NCBI RefSeq assembly: GCF_027580225.2
Contig: NC_073359.2
Location: 14,268,001-14,332,000 of the forward strand
Reading direction: 5' to 3'
Source: Misgurnus anguillicaudatus
Taxonomy: Eukaryota > Chordata > Actinopteri > Cypriniformes > Cobitidae
DNA: 64,000 nucleotides
Below the pieces are notes generated by a model, which worked only from the letters and a program-made list of their open reading frames with translations, made no database searches and was not told where the DNA came from. The translations under genes were made by a program, and so were the position numbers. This document shows positions 33,685 to 44,160 of this stretch, piece by piece; within the stretch, counting starts at the first letter, position 1; every line of letters begins with the position of its first letter.

Positions 33685-35117
33685 ATTAGTGATATAAGGG
33701 ACTGGATGGCACATAACTTTCTTATGCTAAACTCCAATAAGACAGAGATACTTATTATTGAACCAAATCGCTCCAAACATAATATGTCAGATTACAAGTT
33801 GCCCATAGATGGCTGCACGGTGGTGCCATCTTCCACGGTTAAGAATTTAGGCGTAATGTTCGACAGCAATCTATCTTTTGATAGTCATGTCTCCAACCTC
33901 TTGCTGCACAGCATTCTTCCATCTTAGAAATATCTCTAAAATACGCCATATGCTGTCTGCATCAGATGCAGAAAAGCTTATCCACGCTTTTATGACCTCT
34001 AAAATAGACTATTGTAACTCGTTACTCGGTGGATGTCACGCAAATCAGGTAAATAAGCTACAGCTGGTTCAAAATGCCGCCGCAAGAGTGCTTACTCGAT
34101 CTAAAAAGTATGACCACATTAGTCCAATTCTGGCATCTTTACACTGAATACCAGTTAAATATCTTTAAAATACTACTAATCACCTACAAAGCCTTATATT
34201 CAAGAATTACTATCAGAATACAATCCACCACGTAAACTGCGATCACAAAATTCTGGTCATTTAATTATCCCTAGAATATCAAAAGTATCTAAAGTTGGTA
34301 GATCCTTTTCCTTCTTAGCCCCTAAGCTCTGGAATGATTTACCAAATAATGTTCGCGTATCAGACACAGTCGATCAATTTAAAGCTAAACTTAAGACATT
34401 CTTCTTTAACAAAGCATTCACATAAAATGTCCAGTAAATGTAATTATCCCGCAATAGTTATTTTGACTAGAACAAAGTACTCCCATACCTCATATGGGTA
34501 ATATGCTATTGCCACAATAGGTAACCTGTCTGGATCCGAGCGAATTTTAAGCCACAATACTGTATAACAGTTGCATTACATGTGAACGGCCCCTACGTTA
34601 ATAGAATTCTGTTTTTCTGTCCCTGTCTCGTCCTCGACCCCAAGGACAATGAGACAAATAGACCCAGTTCCTGTTGCTGTGAAGGTCATCACACCACTGA
34701 TCTACTGGCTGTCCTTCAACGTGATGCCCAGCCGATGCGCGTCCAACGACCACCGGCTAAACCGGTTTAATCCGCTTACCCGCTTCTTATCCCTACCGTG
34801 TTTATATATATAAATATATATTAATTTCTCCCAAGGGTTTTTGTCCTTCTAGGAGTTTTCCCGCTGGGTTTTCTCCTAGAGGGTTTTTTCGTCCCTGGGA
34901 AAGTCAGCCAACTTTGGCTTAACTTAAACACTTTACTATATACGTTACACTATTACTACGCTCGCTTGTACGGTTTATCCTTAGCCGCAATATTCTACTT
35001 CTTATATTATCTATTGATTTTCTGTGTTCTCCCCTACATTTACTCATGTAAAGCTGCTTTGCAACTATTAACAATTGTGAAAAGCGTTATATAAATAAAC
35101 TGAATTGAATTGAATTT
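33685..35117 (+). mobile_element. 5'-truncated L2-clade LINE, second copy
   Basis: It begins inside the RT at [18 protein letters not shown] and continues through [21 protein letters not shown], the C-terminal region and the 3' UTR. It ends with the tail GCGTTATATAAATAAACTGA. It is highly similar to the copy at 6.4-13.9 kb and shows what that copy's 3' region looks like without insertions. Frameshifts near 33,900 and a stop near 34,147 break the frame. Confidence 0.88.
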
Positions 35118-35651
35118 CCTAAATAATTCAAGAAAAAACTGTTTTGTGACAGCCTCAATCTACAACGTAGAAACACCAACCTTTTGCCCATGTTGTTACA
35201 AGCCCATGGACACATTCATCCATCTTAACCCTCTGGGGTCCTTAAATAAATTGGCACCCTTGACAAGTTTTGACCTGCACTGACACATGTGCTTCTTTTA
35301 GTTGCTTAAAACATAATAATGTCAAAAGTCTCATAACACTGTGTTCAGCACAGGAAGGAATGTGAAAGGGACCTTAAATAAAAAAATATACTTGTTTTAT
35401 TTGTGGTTAAGTTAAATTAAGCTAAAAAATATAATCCAAACATAATTGCTTTTTTTACTGTGCAAACTGTTCTCTTTCACCTAACCCAACCCAACCATTA
35501 CAGAAACTTTTCTGCTACCCCACATTTTCAAGAAACATCATACTGTTTGATATATAAGCTTGCTTCCTCATGGGTACCTGAAAATGTCAAAAATGTACTG
35601 GTATTTACAGTATATATTTGTGGGGTATGTGATAATTACCAGGTACACACA

Positions 35652-35661
35652 AACACAAACA

Positions 35662-35701
<40 letters not shown>
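35652..35701. repeat. (CA)n microsatellite
   Basis: A CA dinucleotide run with a few AACACA interruptions at its left side. Confidence 0.97.
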
Positions 35702-35704
<3 letters not shown>

Positions 35705-35977
35705 CAAAGTATGTCACAAAAGTGAGTATATGCCTTACATTTCAGCAAATATTTTAGTATTTCTTCTCAAGGGTCAACGCTGTATAATTGAAATTTCAAT
35801 ATACGGTAGAGTAGTCAATGTGCTGCTTCCCACTTTTTTTTCGACGTCTTCTGCACGTCTAAAGGTTAACATCCATAGGACCTCCGTGTAAGGAAAACAG
35901 ACATGAAAAAAGCGAAAATAGAGGATTGTCTCTGCACTACACCCATTCATTACAACACCGAAACACTTCAATCATTT

Positions 35978-36048
35978 CCTGCCGGCCGTGGGATTCGAAC
36001 CGATTTCTGGGTTACAAGCAAGTCTCGCTAACCACTCAGCCACACAGC
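35978..36048 (-). repeat. tRNA-derived SINE head (or tRNA pseudogene)
   Basis: On the minus strand the sequence starts GCTGTGTGGCTGAGTGGTTA, containing a good A box (TGGCTGAGTGGTTAGC), and later has a perfect B box GGTTCGAATCC. The putative anticodon loop CTTGTAA suggests tRNA-Thr(TGT) ancestry. The anticodon and acceptor stems do not pair properly, so it is not a functional tRNA. The body downstream on the minus strand probably continues towards 35,800. Confidence 0.6.
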
Positions 36049-36368
36049 CATATCTTAGCATTGTAAATAAGGCACACTTATCGCATTCATACCATGAACT
36101 CAACGTTATGAGAATATGTGAGAATATTTTCATGTTAAATTGTTAGTATGGTCACATACTTTTAATATAACGAACTACACATTTAATTACAGATTTTTAA
36201 GTGTACATTTAGATGAATTTGTATATAATTCAAGAAAGCAGAAAAAACAGTACTGTATAAATAATATAGACTATTCGTAAGTATTAATCATGTTTGTACA
36301 GTAATGCTGATATTTGTAAATAAACACATTTTTATAGGCCTAATTATGTAATATAGACATAGGCCTCT

Positions 36369-36560
36369 CATAGACGTCCAAATGACGTCCAAAGAATTAC
36401 CCAGTTCAAACGTCAAATGTTGCCCGTAAAAATGATGTCCAAATGACGTCCAAAAAATTACCCAGTTCAAACGTCAAATGTTGCCGTAAATATGACGTCC
36501 TAATGACGTCCAAAAAATTACCAAGTTCAAACGTCAAATGTTGCCCATAAATATGACGTC
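36369..36560. repeat. About 61-bp tandem repeat, three copies, rich in GACGTC
   Basis: The block CAGTTCAAACGTCAAATGTT recurs at 36,402, 36,463 and (as CAAGTTC) 36,522. Each unit carries one or two TGACGTCC motifs. Further GACGTC palindromes continue to about 36,680. Confidence 0.85.
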
Positions 36561-37387
36561 CAAGTAGGGTCGTGGTTGGACGTCCAAGTAGTGGACCTAG
36601 TTTGGACGTCGAAAAGATGTCCAGAATTGGTCATGGACTGACGGACCCAATATAGACATGATCTGCACGTCTATCCGACGTCCTGTGTTTAGTGGGTTGT
36701 ATAGCAATATAGATTTGCAGTCCCGGAAAATAATGTGGAAAATAATGTGTTTTTTGAACCATAAACAACACAAACACATTGTATTATACCAAATACATAA
36801 AATAACGTTGTGGTCTGTGTCTGTGGTCTGCATATGTTGTGTAAATGGAGTGTACTTTAGGACCCAGGAGTAAGCTGCATCATGCAATCAAAGAAGAAAC
36901 AAACAAGAGTAAAAAAGGAGCTTTAAACTCATCAGATAACATAATTTAATAGAAAATGAATACAAAAGATGGATCTGTCTAAAGAAATATTAAGTAAACG
37001 TCAGAACACCTAGAGTTCCCTAAATGTGAAATTTTTTGGATTTAAATTCAGTCAGTAAAGTAAATTACTGTCATCACAGTGGTACAAGTTGGTAGTGTTT
37101 TCCCTATATGACAAAACTCCTTAACACTTCAGTTTAACAATAACTAAAGTAATTTGCACAATGATGCTCAATTGAGTCATTTGTGTACTTTTGGGTCGAC
37201 ATCACCAGCTACTAGTAGCCTATCTCCTCCTCGCGTAGCTTTATCGCTTGGTTGTACTTGTGTGGCTGACATGCTGCTCTTGCCCTCAGGTGTTGTTGCT
37301 GTGCTGTGCGCGTTAGGGAACGTAAATGCGGCATACGTCACCACATTGCTATATCATTTATATTGCGGAGTTACATTTTTTATCATG

Positions 37388-37437
37388 TAAAAATTATACT
37401 GGTATTATGATGGATGGTATGATATGGCACACCCCTA
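37388..37437 (-). mobile_element. hAT terminus fragment
   Basis: On the minus strand, TAGGGGTGTGCCATATCATA begins at 37,436. This is the terminus type of a common fish hAT group. No partner end was found. Confidence 0.4.
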
Positions 37438-37891
37438 GTGGTCAGGGTCATAGAGAGGTTTTCCAAAACTGTTTCCACTCGAAATAGGACACGCAAGGGT
37501 CAATCAAAGAAGTCCTTGTGCTGTGTGTCAGGTGCAGAACCTGGCTTCAAAAGCAGATGCATGAGTGTTGTCAACATTGCTTTACAGGTTGCATAGAGGA
37601 AGGTCAGATTGTCAGTGCTCAGACCATACGCCACACACTGCATCAATTTGGTTCACTGTGCGTGTAATGAACTTGCTGTGCGGAGACACATGTCATGGGA
37701 ATAAACAAGGTTTTAGATGTCCTTATATGAGAAATAGCAGAGCGTGCTACACTGGTCTTCTTTGTAACAAACACTGGTGCTCTTTGGACGTTAAGAGGCA
37801 ATAATATACTAAATATACAAAAATCCAAGGCACTCGAGTGAGAAAAATATTAAAAAGCCTTTAATACACTGGGCTACATACAAAATTAAAA

Positions 37892-37935
37892 GGTAGATCT
37901 ACGCGTTTCGGCTTACGCCTTCATCAGGATACACA
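37892..37935 (-). ncRNA. Hammerhead ribozyme motif in Penelope terminal repeat
   Basis: On the minus strand the order is stem I 5' arm TGTGTATC, core CTGATGA, stem II GGC-GTAA-GCC, core GAAA, a palindromic ACGCGT as minimal stem III, then GTA as cleavage triplet and stem I 3' arm GATCTACC. Stem I pairs C-G, U-A, A-U, one mismatch, G-U, U-A, G-C. One unpaired A precedes stem II. Minimal-stem-III hammerheads are known in Penelope-like elements. Activity in this copy is unproven. Confidence 0.65.
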
Positions 37936-38168
37936 TGCATTGATCCACAGCGCTCTACTTAAATAGTAATCACGAGCAGCTGGATAATAGATGGGAGTGG
38001 CCATCATTCATTCAAATGCAGACAATCCAATCAATATATATCCACATTTCAAATCACACTCAAATGTAAATTAAGTAAATAAACAAGAAACTAAGTATAT
38101 AAAAGAAAATACCAAAAGAGGAAAAAATCAATTTCATCATTTACAACACAACAGAGATGTAAATAAAT

Positions 38169-38384
38169 AAACAAAAATTTTTGTTGGCGAGACATTATAT
38201 TGAGGCGGGTCATACCTGTGAGTCTTCTTTAAAAGTTATTGGCATTGAATCCATCCCCTGTACAATAAGAGGGGGAAATAGATTAAAGCGGCTTCTACAA
38301 AGAGAAACGTTTTGGATCTATACACTTAAGAGTATGGAGTTTCCTGGTGTTAATGAAGAAATTGACTTTTTGCCTTTTTTGTAA
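38169..38384 (+). pseudogene. Penelope-like GIY-YIG endonuclease C-terminal fragment
   Basis: The frame reads ARHYIEAGHTCESSLKVIGI, then GGNRLKRLLQRETFWIYTLK and the NEEIDF tail, ending at 38,384. This is the conserved end of the GIY-YIG domain of Penelope-like elements, in which GG.R...LL.RE..WI precedes the stop. No RT or domain start is present. Confidence 0.75.
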
Positions 38385-39012
38385 AAAAATTTTTGTTTAT
38401 TTATTTACATCTCTGTTGTGTTGTAAATGATGAAATTGATTTTTTCCTCTTTTGGTATTTTCTTTTAGATGTCCTGTTTGCAATTGAGTTTTTTAAGAAT
38501 ATTTATAAGAATAACACAAAGCACATCAAAAATTATGCCTTGTTTTTGCGGATGCATGTGGCCAGCGCATCGTTGTAGTATTTAAAAGAAGCACAAAGTA
38601 ATCAATCGTGTTTGGAGAGATCTTGCAGTGAGTAACAAGAGAAAGACTGTACATCTCCTTCTTTGCATATAGTTTACTTATCTGCTTTTGATTTCACTTA
38701 CATCATTTAAAAGACATTCCAAGCATTATGTAGAAATTTACCTTTTGTTTATCTGACAAGTATTTGCAAACTTAATTTTATAACGCGTTTCTGAAATGAC
38801 TTCCCGGACGAAGAGTATTGCGCATCATGTTAATTTTCTTAATTTTGCGAAAAGCTCAACATTCTGTTTTTATTGGGAGTGAACATGAATTAATGTATGT
38901 ATAAATCATATCTGTATGTTCAAAATCAGCAGAGTAATCTAAGTCACTCTGCACAGTGATTAAAAAAGAAGAGGTATCAGCGCCCATGCCACCATCGACC
39001 CAAGAGTGTTAA

Positions 39013-39292
39013 ATCAACTGTCAGTATTCTGAAACACAATCCATAAAAACAAACTGCCAACCACTGTTCTCTCTCATAACAGATGACATATTAAGCTCTG
39101 TGATGAAAGGTAGGACAAAAATAACATCTGAGAAAGAAACAAAAAGAACAACACAACATGGTACCATGGTGTCAAAGCCCTTTAAAAGCTTCTGTAAACT
39201 GCACACATATTTAGCTATGAAGATAACTGCTGGTGTGTGTGGTCGCTCTGATAAAAGAAACCCAGCTTGCTGAGTAAATGTTACTACCACTT
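39013..39292. other. Spacer between piggyBac-like and hAT-like elements
   Basis: No coding or repeat structure is recognised. It includes the left duplication TACCACTT at 39,285-39,292. Confidence 0.4.
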
Positions 39293-40222
39293 TAGGGCTG
39301 GGATAATCAATTATTTTTTAAACAATTAATAGCAATAATTTTTTTCGAAGCATCGTTAATCTAACGATTCATTTTCCAGTCCGATTCGATTCTCGATTAT
39401 CTCCACATTAATTGAGTAATAGCAATTTATACATGTTGATTTACATATCATAAGCCTAGCTTATTGAAAAAAAGTGCATTGTGTAATTCTTCTTTCAGAT
39501 GAAACTAACAACAACTTGATGTCTTGCATTCAATAAAAATTAAAAGGGTCACCCAAAATACTTGTTCAATATTCTTTAAAATTCATCCTAAAGTAACTAT
39601 TCAAGATGGTTCTTGATAAAATGACACAAGTATGGTTGTGCAATTTCTAGGCAAAGGGTGACTGCACTTCAGATGATAAAATATCAGAGTTTTGATTTGA
39701 TTTATATGGATGCTTTTAGTCACCAACATTCCCACGGCATGACAGTGAACACAGTTACATGTCACGTTAGGGACTATTACGGGTGCAAATATTCCATTTA
39801 AAACCATAATAGTCCTGGCTGGCATGTAACTGTGCTCACTGACCCATCGACGACAATCAATGAAGACATAACGTAACTGTCACAGATTAACTGTGACCTA
39901 TGACTTATATTTTAAAAGGACTGCTGAAATGCATGCACTCACATGAACAATTTCCATCATTATACACACACAATCTAGATGCCGGCAAAATAACATCAGA
40001 TATGATAGATGGTTAACTGTGTTTACTTTTGTTAATGTCGAGTCATATGCCATCGTAGCCCTTTGCTTTGTTTCAATGTTTTGTTATAAGTTGCAAACCA
40101 CAAAGAAAACTCACCAAACTCTTGTACAAACAACAGTTTATTTCCCCATGTAACAACTACACATATACATTAAGTACGCTGTTGTACTTACATTGTTTGT
40201 GACTTTTCAATGGTCAAACCCA

Positions 40223-41069
40223 CACTGAAAAAAATATGTTGAATTTACATAATTTTATTATGGCAAGAAGATGCACACAATAAATTTATTTAACTCCAGA
40301 TATAAGTTTTAAGTTGAGTGTACTTATAATTTATCAATTGAGTGTACTTATATTTTATAAGTAATTTCAGATTAATTATATTCATAATTGTAGCTACATT
40401 ATTTTGAGTAGAATTTACTAAATTTTTTATGTTCAGTACACTAAAATTAATTATGTGCAACTAGATCAATTCAATGGTTTAATCCAATCGTTTTTTAATC
40501 TCTTATTCTATCTTAACATTATACATTTAACTGCCACATTATGTTGAGCAAGTAAGAAGAGACTCAGTAGGTCTCAATACTGGCATAAGCACAGTTACTG
40601 CTTACATCATGATTTCATTCGTGTTACCTATTGTCTAGCACCACTCTTCTGAATGATGGTAACTACAAAACTCAAAACAGAAACAGAAACTCTTCTAAAT
40701 CTCAAAGATAATTTAACCTGAAACACTAACAAGTCTTTCTTTTTTGTTAAAAATACAAAAAAATAGCATCTAATTTCAAATTTTACCCTCCAAATGTAGT
40801 CCCATGCAAAGCATGCTGGGAAGTAGAAGTCCATTGCATAGTTAGTTATATTTACTTAAATAATTCAAGTAGTTTCAACACAAAATTTCTTTCTTACAAA
40901 TTTGGGTGGATTTTACATGATAAAATTAAGTGAAATTTACTCAATAATTTGTTAATTTAGAATTGCTTACATTTTTTTGTGTTATTTTTACTTTTTACAT
41001 GATTTTAATAGAATTTAATAATTTCTTTTAAGTTAAATTTACCAAGGCACAGAATAATTTTTTTCAGTG
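40223..41069. mobile_element. 847-bp MITE (EnSpm/CACTA-like termini) in the 5' LTR
   Basis: The termini are CACTGAAAAAAAT and ATTTTTTTCAGTG. The flanking CA dinucleotides (40,221-40,222 and 41,070-41,071) and the uninterrupted 3' LTR, which reads AAACCCATGTGCAG there, fix the boundaries exactly. The CACTG start and 2-bp duplication fit animal EnSpm/CACTA elements. No coding sequence is present. Confidence 0.75.
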
Positions 41070-41075
41070 CATGTG

Positions 41076-41521
41076 TGTGAGAAAGCTGGAAAGATGAACC
41101 CAAATGCAGATGATGTTGGGGGTGAACAGAAAACACTTTAATTAACACAGACAAAACAAAAAGCCCACATGGGAGCAAACATACAAAAATACACTTGACT
41201 TAGACTTGAGATTTTTAACAGGACTGGTACACACATTATACAAAACACAACTGTGATACAAAACGAACCAGCACAGGATTGAGAACACGAGGGCATTAAA
41301 TAAGAAAACCTTAACAGGATAACAAGAGGAACACAGGTGAGGGTAATGAACTAATGATTAAATGATGAGCTGAGAGAACAGGGGGGCGGAGACAACAGAT
41401 GAGACACCAGAGGCACATGACCAAATATATGAGCCTCTACATAGAATAAGAGACTGTCAGAACTCTGCCACCATGACAAAACATTAATATAAAACAAGAC
41501 TCTCATGGCAGAGTCCTGACA
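41076..41521 (-). mobile_element. Solo LTR, 446 bp, with 5-bp TSD
   Basis: On the minus strand it starts TGTCAGGACTCTG and ends GCTTTCTCACA. ATGTG flanks both sides (41,071-41,075 and 41,522-41,526), and the empty site in the 3' LTR has a single ATGTG. No internal sequence remains, so the element was lost by LTR-LTR recombination. Confidence 0.85.
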
Positions 41522-42074
41522 ATGTGCAGCTAAAGCTGCCATTTTTAAAGGCTTACATTTGCCCAGTAGGAAGGGCACTATCATTTTAGTGACATCACAG
41601 GGGGGAATTTGGAAAACTAGGATTTCCCATGGTTTTCTGTTTGCAATTTACTTTCTGATCAATAGTTTGGCGCATTTGCTGCATGTTAATACTGTTTATT
41701 TTGTGTATTTATGTAGTTATATGCTGTTTTATAAAATACCACATGGTATGTTCCAGAAGTGGTAGGAGCCTAACTCTATAAAAGGCCTCTGGTAGCCATT
41801 TTGAGCAGGTTTTTTTTGTTGCATGTGGAAGTACTGTGTTTCTGGGCCTAGATACTGGCATAGTCAAAATACACACGTGCTGTATATGTATACATAAAAA
41901 AAATATATATATATATATTATTTTTCTTTTTTATTTGCCTTACTTAGTTTTGTCAGTTTATGTTTTTCAAATTCTTGGGAACCACAAGTTTTGCATGAAA
42001 ATAAACACCTGGATTGGAAATACTCTGCTATTGTCATTGACTTTACACCTTCACCGCCGGTACACCCTAACAAG

Positions 42075-42092
42075 TGGTGTCAGAAGTGGGAT
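42075..42092 (+). promoter_or_regulatory. Primer-binding site of the Gmr1-like element
   Basis: TGGTGTCAGAAGTGGGAT starts two bases after the 5' LTR, the expected position for the tRNA primer site. I did not identify the primer tRNA. Confidence 0.7.
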
Positions 42093-42137
42093 CAGTACCG
42101 GTCAAGTGACGTATGGGGAGATTCCCTTCCTCCTAAT

Positions 42138-43120
42138 ATGCCTCCCAAACTAAGGAGTCAGCCTGAGGAGGCCAGAGTGCAACCTGCTGAGGTTTCGTCA
42201 ACTGGAGGGGATGCTGCAATTACGGCTGTTGCACAAATGTTTGAGTCCTTCATACGATATCAGCGAGAGCGAGACGAACGGCAGGAGCGGGAAACCACTA
42301 GACGAGAGCAACACTACAAAGTCCTCAGCCTTCAAGTTAATCAGATGCAGCTGGATATGGAGCGTAGCAGAGTTTCAGGTTACAGATAGTGATGGAACGT
42401 CAAACAGGGTGAAAGCCCAGGAGCTAAGATTGGCTAGGCTCGAGGACACAGATGACATAGAGCACTTTTTGACCACTTTTGAGAGACTGGCTGAAGTTTA
42501 CCAGTGGCCAAGAGGAGACTGGGCTATACGTCTTTTACCCCTGCTTACAGGCAAGGCCAGGAGTGCTTTTGTGGCCATGGACTCTTCTCAGACACATGAT
42601 TATGACCAGCTGAAGCAAGCCATACTGAAAAAGTATGAGATCAGTACTGAGACCTATCGCCTGAGGTTTCGTTCCCTAAATACCCCTATGAATGAGTCAC
42701 CACAATAACTCTATACTCGCCTTAAGGATTTGTTCTGCAAGTGGGACCAGTTCAACAAATGCAGCAAAGACAACATTATGGACCCTATTGTGCTTGAACA
42801 GTACCAGTAATCTTACATCCAGAGGTGAGAACTTGGGTCAAGGAACGGAATCCAACCACTGCTCTGGAGGCTGCTAACCTGGTGGTAGTCTATCGCAGCA
42901 AGGAGGGGTCCAGGAAACTCTCACTATTCTTGCATCCTGCAGGCCACTAAGGGTAAGTCTGAGGGATTGGGGGGTTTTCAAACTCTCAAAGCAAATCTAA
43001 GATTATAAAATCCACATACATTAAACCCCCAACACCTGTTCCCCTACCTCAAACAACAGACAAGAATGAAGTTGTGTGTTATAATTGTGGTGAGCTAGGG
43101 CATACTAGGCCGCATTGCCC
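42138..43120 (+). pseudogene. Gmr1-like gag with SCAN-like capsid region and CCHC knuckle
   Basis: The ATG at 42,138 starts MPPKLRSQPEEARVQ, a charged coiled segment (RYQRERDERQERETTRREQ). After a frameshift near 42,385 the capsid part reads DIEHFLTTFERLAEVYQWPR and LLPLLTGKARSAFVAMD, then FRSLNTPMNESPQ, a stop, and LYTRLKDLFCKW. This is the capsid region from which vertebrate SCAN domains are thought to derive. A zinc knuckle CYNCGELGHTRPHC lies at 43,077-43,118 in yet another frame. Several stops make it non-functional. Confidence 0.75.
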
Positions 43121-43210
43121 CTTAAAAAAGCCTAAGACAGCAAGTCTCTGTTATGTCCCACAGCTAGTACAGCAACCCCTAAGCAGGACTTCGAGCCAAT
43201 TGTCACTGTC

Positions 43211-44160
43211 TTGTTGAATGGAAAACCACTTCCAGCTTTGTTTGACACAGGTTGTGCCCACTCATTGGTAGAGGCCAAATATGTACCCAGAGATAGCTGG
43301 ACGCAAGAGGAAACTGTGACTGTTTGTTGTGTTCATGGGGATAGTAATAACTTGCCAACAGCTGAGGTCTACATTGAGGTGCATAATCAGCCTTATCTCA
43401 TGAAGGTTGGAATAGCTCAGAGTCTGCCATACCCCATTTTGCTAGGCACAGATCTACCAGTATTGGTTGATTTGGTGCAGGAGACTGCATGGTGTAGAGC
43501 AGTGACAAGAGCTCAGTCTAAGCAGCAAGTACAAAACCCACCATCCCAAGACACTGATGAGGGACTGAAATCAATGCCTTTTTATTCTGAGGATATTGTC
43601 ACAAAGCCAAAATCTACAGAGGAGGATAGGCTAAAGCTACGTAGAGAGTGTGTGGAAAATTTGATGGAGAATGCAGAGCAAGCTGAGGTAGAGGCAGATG
43701 AACCTGAATTGAGTGACACAGGCATTGTCATCCCAAATAATCTAGCTCAGCTCCAGAATGAAGATCCCACCTTAGCTGACTGTTTTAAGCAGGTAACAGA
43801 AAAGAAAGGGGTGAATGCTATGTTGGGTGAGAGATTTGTAGTGAGCAATGGACTTTTGTACAGAGAAAGTAAGGATGACGGCATGCAGTTGGTAGTATTA
43901 AAAACACAGAGAAGGGAGATATTAGATCTAGGACACTCTATCCCTTGGGCAGGTCACTTGGGGTTTATGAAAACCTTAATGCGGATTGCCAAGAGGTTTT
44001 ATTGGCCCAGAATGTACAGCGAGGTTAAGGAGTACTGTAAGACATGCCCTGAGTGTCAGCTTGCTGTTGGTTGTACCCCTGCTTATGCCCCACTCATACC
44101 ATTGCCTGTTGTTGACTCTCCATTTGAAAGGATAGGAGTGGATATTGTTGGCCCACTGGA
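43211..44160 (+). pseudogene. Gmr1-like protease and integrase N-terminus
   Basis: ALFDTGCAHSLVEAKYV contains the DTG active site of the aspartic protease. Further on, the integrase zinc finger is complete: GHSIPWAGHLGFMKTL, FYWPRMYSEVK, then CKTCPEC (His-His-Cys-Cys). The core begins RIGVDIVGPLE with the first catalytic aspartate, and then the frame runs out at 44,203. The rest of the DDE core is deleted at about 44,160. Confidence 0.85.

Larger units (their letters stand above)
37815..38468. mobile_element. Fold-back Penelope-like element fragment
   Basis: A minus-strand terminal repeat (37,815-38,180) with a hammerhead motif faces a plus-strand piece containing the GIY-YIG tail and 3' UTR (38,169-38,468). 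The 81-bp stretches 38,100-38,180 and 38,388-38,468 are inverted copies of each other. Such head-to-head ends are known for Penelope-like elements. A further terminus of the same family is at 57,000-57,210. Confidence 0.7.
35229..39008. mobile_element. piggyBac-like element, second copy, enlarged by insertions
   Basis: The left end CCCTCTGGGGTC after TTAA (35,225-35,228) matches the inverted right end of the element at 14,971. The right end GACCCAAGAGTG before TTAA (39,009-39,012), with the preceding 300 bases, matches its inverted left end. The spacing is 3.8 kb rather than 1.0 kb because unrelated repeats (SINE, GACGTC repeat, hAT end, Penelope fragment) lie between. Confidence 0.65.
39878..42072 (+). 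repeat. 5' LTR (2,195 bp including two later insertions)
   Basis: It aligns with the 3' LTR from TGTCACAGATTAACTGTGAC to CCGGTACACCCTAACA. A MITE (40,223-41,069) and a solo LTR (41,076-41,521) interrupt it. Without them it is about 0.9 kb. A TATAAAA-type box lies near 41,777 upstream of the shared GGCATAGTCAAAATACACAC block. Confidence 0.93.

Noticed and set aside
35460..35891. 143-codon open frame across the CA repeat
   Set aside because: It is opened by the (CA)n tract, has no recognisable domain and lies inside repeat sequence.
35978..36048. Functional tRNA gene
   Set aside because: Promoter boxes are good, but the acceptor and anticodon stems do not pair and flanking sequence looks like a SINE body.
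36369..36560. CRISPR-like array
   Set aside because: Spacers are not unique; the whole 61-bp unit is repeated, so it is a simple tandem repeat in a eukaryotic transposon.
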